Source of the DNA: Phragmites australis | Lineage: Eukaryota; Streptophyta; Magnoliopsida; Poales; Poaceae | Reading direction: 5' to 3' | DNA: 64,000 bases | Assembly: GCF_958298935.1 (NCBI RefSeq) | Contig: NC_084939.1 | Location: forward strand, 25,550,001-25,614,000 | Shown: positions 60,594-64,000 of the stretch, piece by piece | How the letters are laid out: every line of letters begins with the position of its first letter | Position numbering within the stretch: position 1 is the stretch's first letter | Program-made: the position numbers and the translations under genes | The notes under the pieces: generated by a model | The model's input: the letters and a program-made list of their open reading frames with translations, nothing else | Databases searched by the model: none | What the model was told of the DNA's origin: nothing

Positions 60594-60989
60594 ATGGACG
60601 CGGCAGCTCTGGCGATGCTTGTGTCGTTGATGCAAGACCAAGTGCAGGAAGCGGCCTACGCGTTGAAGAAGGTAGCATCCGACAACATGAGCCCAGAGAG
60701 CACACCAGCGGCCGTCGATCTCAACATGGCGCTTCTACAAGTGGATGCAATTGCCGGCGATTTGGGTCAGCTAGTCTTCCAGGTGGAGGATGCGATGCGC
60801 CGGTGTTCTCTGTCCGTGTCCACCGAGGAGGAGGACAGGACTACCGATGGGGTCGAAGGAGAGGCATGGGCTTCCTTCAACATCGCCGGTGATGACTCGA
60901 ACCAAACTGAAGGGAGCTCGGATGACGTGCTGTGCTCCAGTAGTGTAGATTGTGGTTCGGTTGAGTCCGATAGGTCGTGGCAGCTGTAA
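60594..60989 (+). CDS. hypothetical 131-residue protein
   Basis: The frame opens with an ATG (MDAAALAMLVSLMQDQV). Residues 1-65 have an amphipathic helical pattern (LKKVASDNM, LLQVDAIAGDLGQLVFQVEDAM). The C-terminal half is Ser/Asp/Glu-rich (STEEEDRTTDG, DDVLCSSSVDCGSVESD). Unlike the neighbouring GC-rich frames its composition looks protein-like. No family recognised. It lies on the same strand and upstream of Harbinger ORF1, so it may be a 5' exon or a captured fragment. Confidence 0.3.
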   Translation: MDAAALAMLVSLMQDQVQEAAYALKKVASDNMSPESTPAAVDLNMALLQVDAIAGDLGQLVFQVEDAMRRCSLSVSTEEEDRTTDGVEGEAWASFNIAGDDSNQTEGSSDDVLCSSSVDCGSVESDRSWQL

Positions 60990-61553
60990 TCTGGGCGCCG
61001 GTAAGGATGGAAAGGTGTCATCCTCAATTATGGTCTTGTGCGCAGTGCGTGTGGTGCCCGTAGTTAGTTTGCTAACTCGAAAATGCTTGTTTGTTGTCGC
61101 CTTAAGCTCTGTGATGAACTGAACTGCTATCATGTTTGTTGTCCCCAATTATTTTGTATCAGTATGGCACTACTATTTCCTCTGTATGGCAATAAGAATG
61201 TTGTCCGCATTTGGTGTCCACAATTTGATTACTTGTACTGGTCCATGGAATGGCCATCACTTGAGTTTCGGTGTACATCCAGAGTACCCAAGTTGCATTA
61301 GTCTTTGACTCAAATTTGGGAGGCAATTTTTTGCGGAATACTTAACAACCCAGATTCTGCTATGTCCTAATAAACTGTTGCAAGCAGTGTAGAACTTGGG
61401 TCATGTGGTACACACACTGTACACTAGCAAATTTTACTGAACCAGGTGTATGTCATTTGTAATTACAATTTGATTGTTCTGGTAAAGGGTAAATGCATCA
61501 AATTTAGTAGAAACTACAATACTTGATAATGTATCTTGTATGGAGGAAAGCAC
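60990..61553. other. no gene recognised
   Basis: AT-rich sequence between the hypothetical frame and the tandem array; possibly intron or leader of the Harbinger ORF1 transcript. Confidence 0.35.
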
Positions 61554-61995
61554 CTTCTGGTGAATCAAGGATTGCTGTGCTATGCATAATGTATACCAAT
61601 GTTCTGCTTGCTGGAGTGAATTGTCTATTAGCATTGGGACTGTAAGTGTGCAATAGGAGTGATTAGGTAGTCTTGTTTATGAATATGCCATAGGTGGTCC
61701 AAAGGTCCTGAGTTGAGTACATTCTGGTGAATCAAAGATTGATGCACTATGCACAATGTTTTCCAATGTTCGGCTTGCTACATTTGGGTGATATGTCTAT
61801 TAGCCTTTGGACTGTAAGTGTGCAATAGGAGTGATTAGGTAGTCTTGTTTATGAATATGCCATAGGTGGTCCAAAGGCCCTGAGTAGAGTACATTCTGCT
61901 GAATCAAAGATTGATGTACTATGCACAATGTTTTGCAATGTTCGGCTTGCTACATTTGGGTGATATGTCTATTAGCCTTTGGACTGTAAGTGTCA
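61554..61995. repeat. tandem repeat, ~170-bp unit, about 2.6 copies
   Basis: Units begin at 61554, 61721 and 61893 with [AC]TTCTG[GC]TGAATCAA and include AATGTT[CT][GT]GCTTGCT and TGTCTATTAGC. Copies 2 and 3 are nearly identical. The array lies just upstream of Harbinger ORF1. Confidence 0.85.
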
Positions 61996-62081
61996 TCTTT
62001 ATCACATATTACCTGCTTGTTGCCCTATTACCTGTGATGTTTATCATAAATTTTGAAACTTATCTTAATTGAAGGGGCCGA

Positions 62082-63201
62082 ATGGATCCTTTTTACGAGA
62101 GCATCCTGCAGGACGGTTTCGACCGTATGACTTGGGGGGGGGGGTCAAGACATGGGTACCCAGGGTGGGTCAATCGACGGTCCACAAGCAGAGATGTCGC
62201 AGTTCTCACAGCCTACTGATCTTGGAGGGCAGTCCGAGTTAGGGCAGTTCAGTCTAGGGAGCGATGACAAGGGTACGAAGAAGGTCACCTCGAGGAAGAA
62301 GAAGAAGGTGGACGCGAAAACTGATAGAACCAAATGGACTGACGAGGAAGATGAGTTGTTGGTGTCGGCCTGGCTTAACGTAAGCCAAGATCCGGTTGTG
62401 GGCATGGATCAGTCCAGAGAGACCTATTGGGGCCGTATCGCAAAGTATTTCAACACTTACAAGAAGGACACCATGATGCCGAGGACCGACAAAGCGCTCA
62501 TCAATCATATGAAGCTGATCACGGATGCCGTGACAAAGTTTACGGTGCATTACAGGAAGGTGGAGCAGCTGAACCCGAGTGGCACCAATGAACGTGACAA
62601 GGTAACTGTACATTTCGCTGATATTGTCCATGCATGTATAGTCGAACACGACTTATATTTATATGCTTCGCAGATGGCTAGAGCGTGCTCCGCGTATAAA
62701 GCAATTGAGGGAAAACCCTTCGCATACACCCACTGTTGGGTGCTGCTGGCCAAGCACCCAAAGTGGCATGCACACGAAGCGGCAAAGGCACAGAAGGTCT
62801 TGGAGCTTGCAGAAGCACAGTGCAGCCAAGCTGCAGGCAATGACATCCCAAATGATGCCGCTTCCAACGCGTCGACGGACCTTCCCTGTCCTATTGGCCG
62901 TGACCAAGCGAAAGCTTCCCGAGCGCGCAAGTCGCCGTCGCAGTCCTCAATTCCAACCGTGTCTGGAGGAGCATATGAGCGACAATTGCAAGACATCAGT
63001 GAAACAAAGAAAGTGATGGTGGAGCTTAAGAAGGAGCAGCTGGAGGTGATGCGTCTCCAAGCGACTGTCCGAATGAATGACCAAGACGAAAGAATTATGA
63101 AGGTTGATTTGGACACTGTTTCGGGACCACTGCGGGAGTATTATAGGAAGCGCCAGGAAGACATAATGGCGTGGTGGAAGGTCCTAGAGAACCGAGATTA
63201 G
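62082..63201 (+). CDS. PIF/Harbinger ORF1 (Myb/SANT-like trihelix DNA-binding protein)
   Basis: The clean frame is 62152-63201 (349 residues from MGTQGGSIDG). An ATG at 62082 (MDPFYESILQDGFDRMTW) probably is the true start: removing one G from the run of 11 at 62134-62144 joins both parts. Residues ~60-100 of the 349 (RTKWTDEEDELLVSAWLN to TYWGRIAKYF) form the trihelix/Myb-like domain of PIF ORF1 proteins. A basic KKVTSRKKKKVD precedes it, likely nuclear targeting. The C-terminal part holds a Ser-rich linker and a coiled coil (ERQLQDISETKKVMVELKKEQ). ORF1 binds element ends and recruits the transposase to the nucleus. The convergent transposase starts beyond the window's right edge. Confidence 0.82.
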
Positions 63202-63677
63202 GATGGTTGAACTCGTCAAATAGTTGTTAATCGGACTGTAATATTGATGGACATGTGTGTGTCCTGGTACTATGCAACTTTGGAATTATGAACTTTGCTT
63301 TGTAATATTTGTCACATTGAAGTACTGTCATTGAGGACTGCAATAGTGGTTCATGTATTGATTCATAGTAGTAGCATTACAAACCAAAGTACATGCCAAA
63401 GCCGACTCAACTGGAAACATCACACAAAAGTACATGCGAAACGGTGACCCTATTGGGAACTTAAAACCAAACTTCATGCTTCAAACTAGCTTATGGAATA
63501 CATACTTTCTGAATTCTACTGTGCTCCATGCATACTCCAAAGGTGCTCTACAAGGTCCGCCCGCAATTGGCGGTGCACTGCACGGTTGCGGATAGCTTGA
63601 GTTGTTTCGACATAATGCAGGACACCTTCGTCACCACTTCGATGGACTTGAGTTGGTTCCCCCATGAAGTCGAACAC
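63202..63677. other. spacer between convergent Harbinger genes
   Basis: The two genes point at each other, so this holds both 3' UTRs. The short frames here are not recognised. Confidence 0.5.
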
Positions 63678-64000
63678 CTACACCGGGGAAGCGGTACCAC
63701 GCTCGTCCTCAATTATCATGTTGTGCATAATAACGCATGCGGTCATGATATTATGCAAGGTAGACTGATCCCATACTCTAGCCGGCCTGCGAACAATAGC
63801 AAACCTAGATTGCAACACACCAAATGCACGTTCGACATCCTTGCGGAGAGCAGCTTGCATCGCGGAGAAATGGATGCTCTTGTTGCCTCGTGGAGCAGGA
63901 ATTGCCTTCACTATGGTCGCCCATTCGGGGTATATGCCATCGCCGAGGTAGTATCCCATGTCGTACCTGTTACCATTTATGATGTACGAAACAGGTGGGG
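63678..64000 (-). CDS. PIF/Harbinger transposase (DDE_Tnp_4/HARBI1-like), C-terminal part
   Basis: The frame enters from the right edge ([30 protein letters not shown]) and ends at a TAG at 63678. It contains the LGDGIYPEW block of the catalytic fold, ending with [22 protein letters not shown] (catalytic Glu) and [18 protein letters not shown], all typical of plant Harbinger transposases. The N-terminal HTH and first Asp lie outside the window. No lesion is visible in the part seen. With ORF1 it would excise and insert the element at TTA/TAA sites, the same target used by the Tourist-like MITEs in this window. Confidence 0.9.
   Translation of the reverse strand, partial: PPVSYIINGNRYDMGYYLGDGIYPEWATIVKAIPAPRGNKSIHFSAMQAALRKDVERAFGVLQSRFAIVRRPARVWDQSTLHNIMTACVIMHNMIIEDERGTASPV

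Noticed and set aside
62550..63116. 188-codon minus frame
   Set aside because: Antisense shadow of Harbinger ORF1.

Overview
This is nuclear DNA of a flowering plant, almost certainly a grass (Poaceae). The genes are split by GT-AG introns, coding GC is high at gene 5' ends, and the repeats are the usual grass set: Tourist/PIF, Stowaway, hAT and Mutator MITEs, LTR retrotransposons and a LINE. The species cannot be named from sequence alone.

Layout. About 2.65-4.38 kb (-) is a membrane-anchored protein of the plant family often labelled cardiomyopathy-associated-like. From 5701 to 14516 lies one 8.8-kb Mutator-like element (MULE) with ~200-bp terminal inverted repeats and a 9-bp target duplication. 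It holds a decayed MuDR-type transposase, a decayed plant mobile domain (PMD) gene and a third frame of unknown function, and is itself invaded by a hAT MITE and a Tourist-like MITE. VPS38/UVRAG follows on the minus strand (15.2-18.8 kb). Then come a MITE-rich stretch (19.3-22.8 kb), a VQ-motif gene (+, 24.7 kb), a tandem non-coding duplication of about 3 kb (25.7-32.1 kb) and a plastid-type Mpv17/PMP22 gene (-, 32.5-34.4 kb) with two apparent frameshifts.

The region 35.0-39.6 kb is a degraded LINE split by a 2.78-kb solo LTR. A five-exon nucleotide-sugar transporter of the URGT type (-, 41.0-43.9 kb) is followed by repeats, a tRNA-Val(CAC) at 48.03 kb, a broken SUVH histone methyltransferase copy (-, 49.8-51.2 kb) and TIM8 (-, 52.9-54.8 kb). 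The right end holds an LTR fragment carrying a MITE and, from about 62 kb to the edge, a PIF/Harbinger transposon with ORF1 (+) and a partial transposase (-) in convergent orientation.

How the genes relate. The host genes (VPS38, VQ protein, Mpv17, URGT, TIM8) are unlinked housekeeping or signalling genes and form no pathway cluster. The functional associations visible here are inside the transposons: transposase plus PMD plus unknown frame in the MULE, and ORF1 plus transposase in the Harbinger element. The most unusual structure is the three-frame MULE, whose terminal repeats each carry three copies of a 21-bp palindrome. Exon limits were read by eye from splice sites and protein continuity; no alignment or database search was run.
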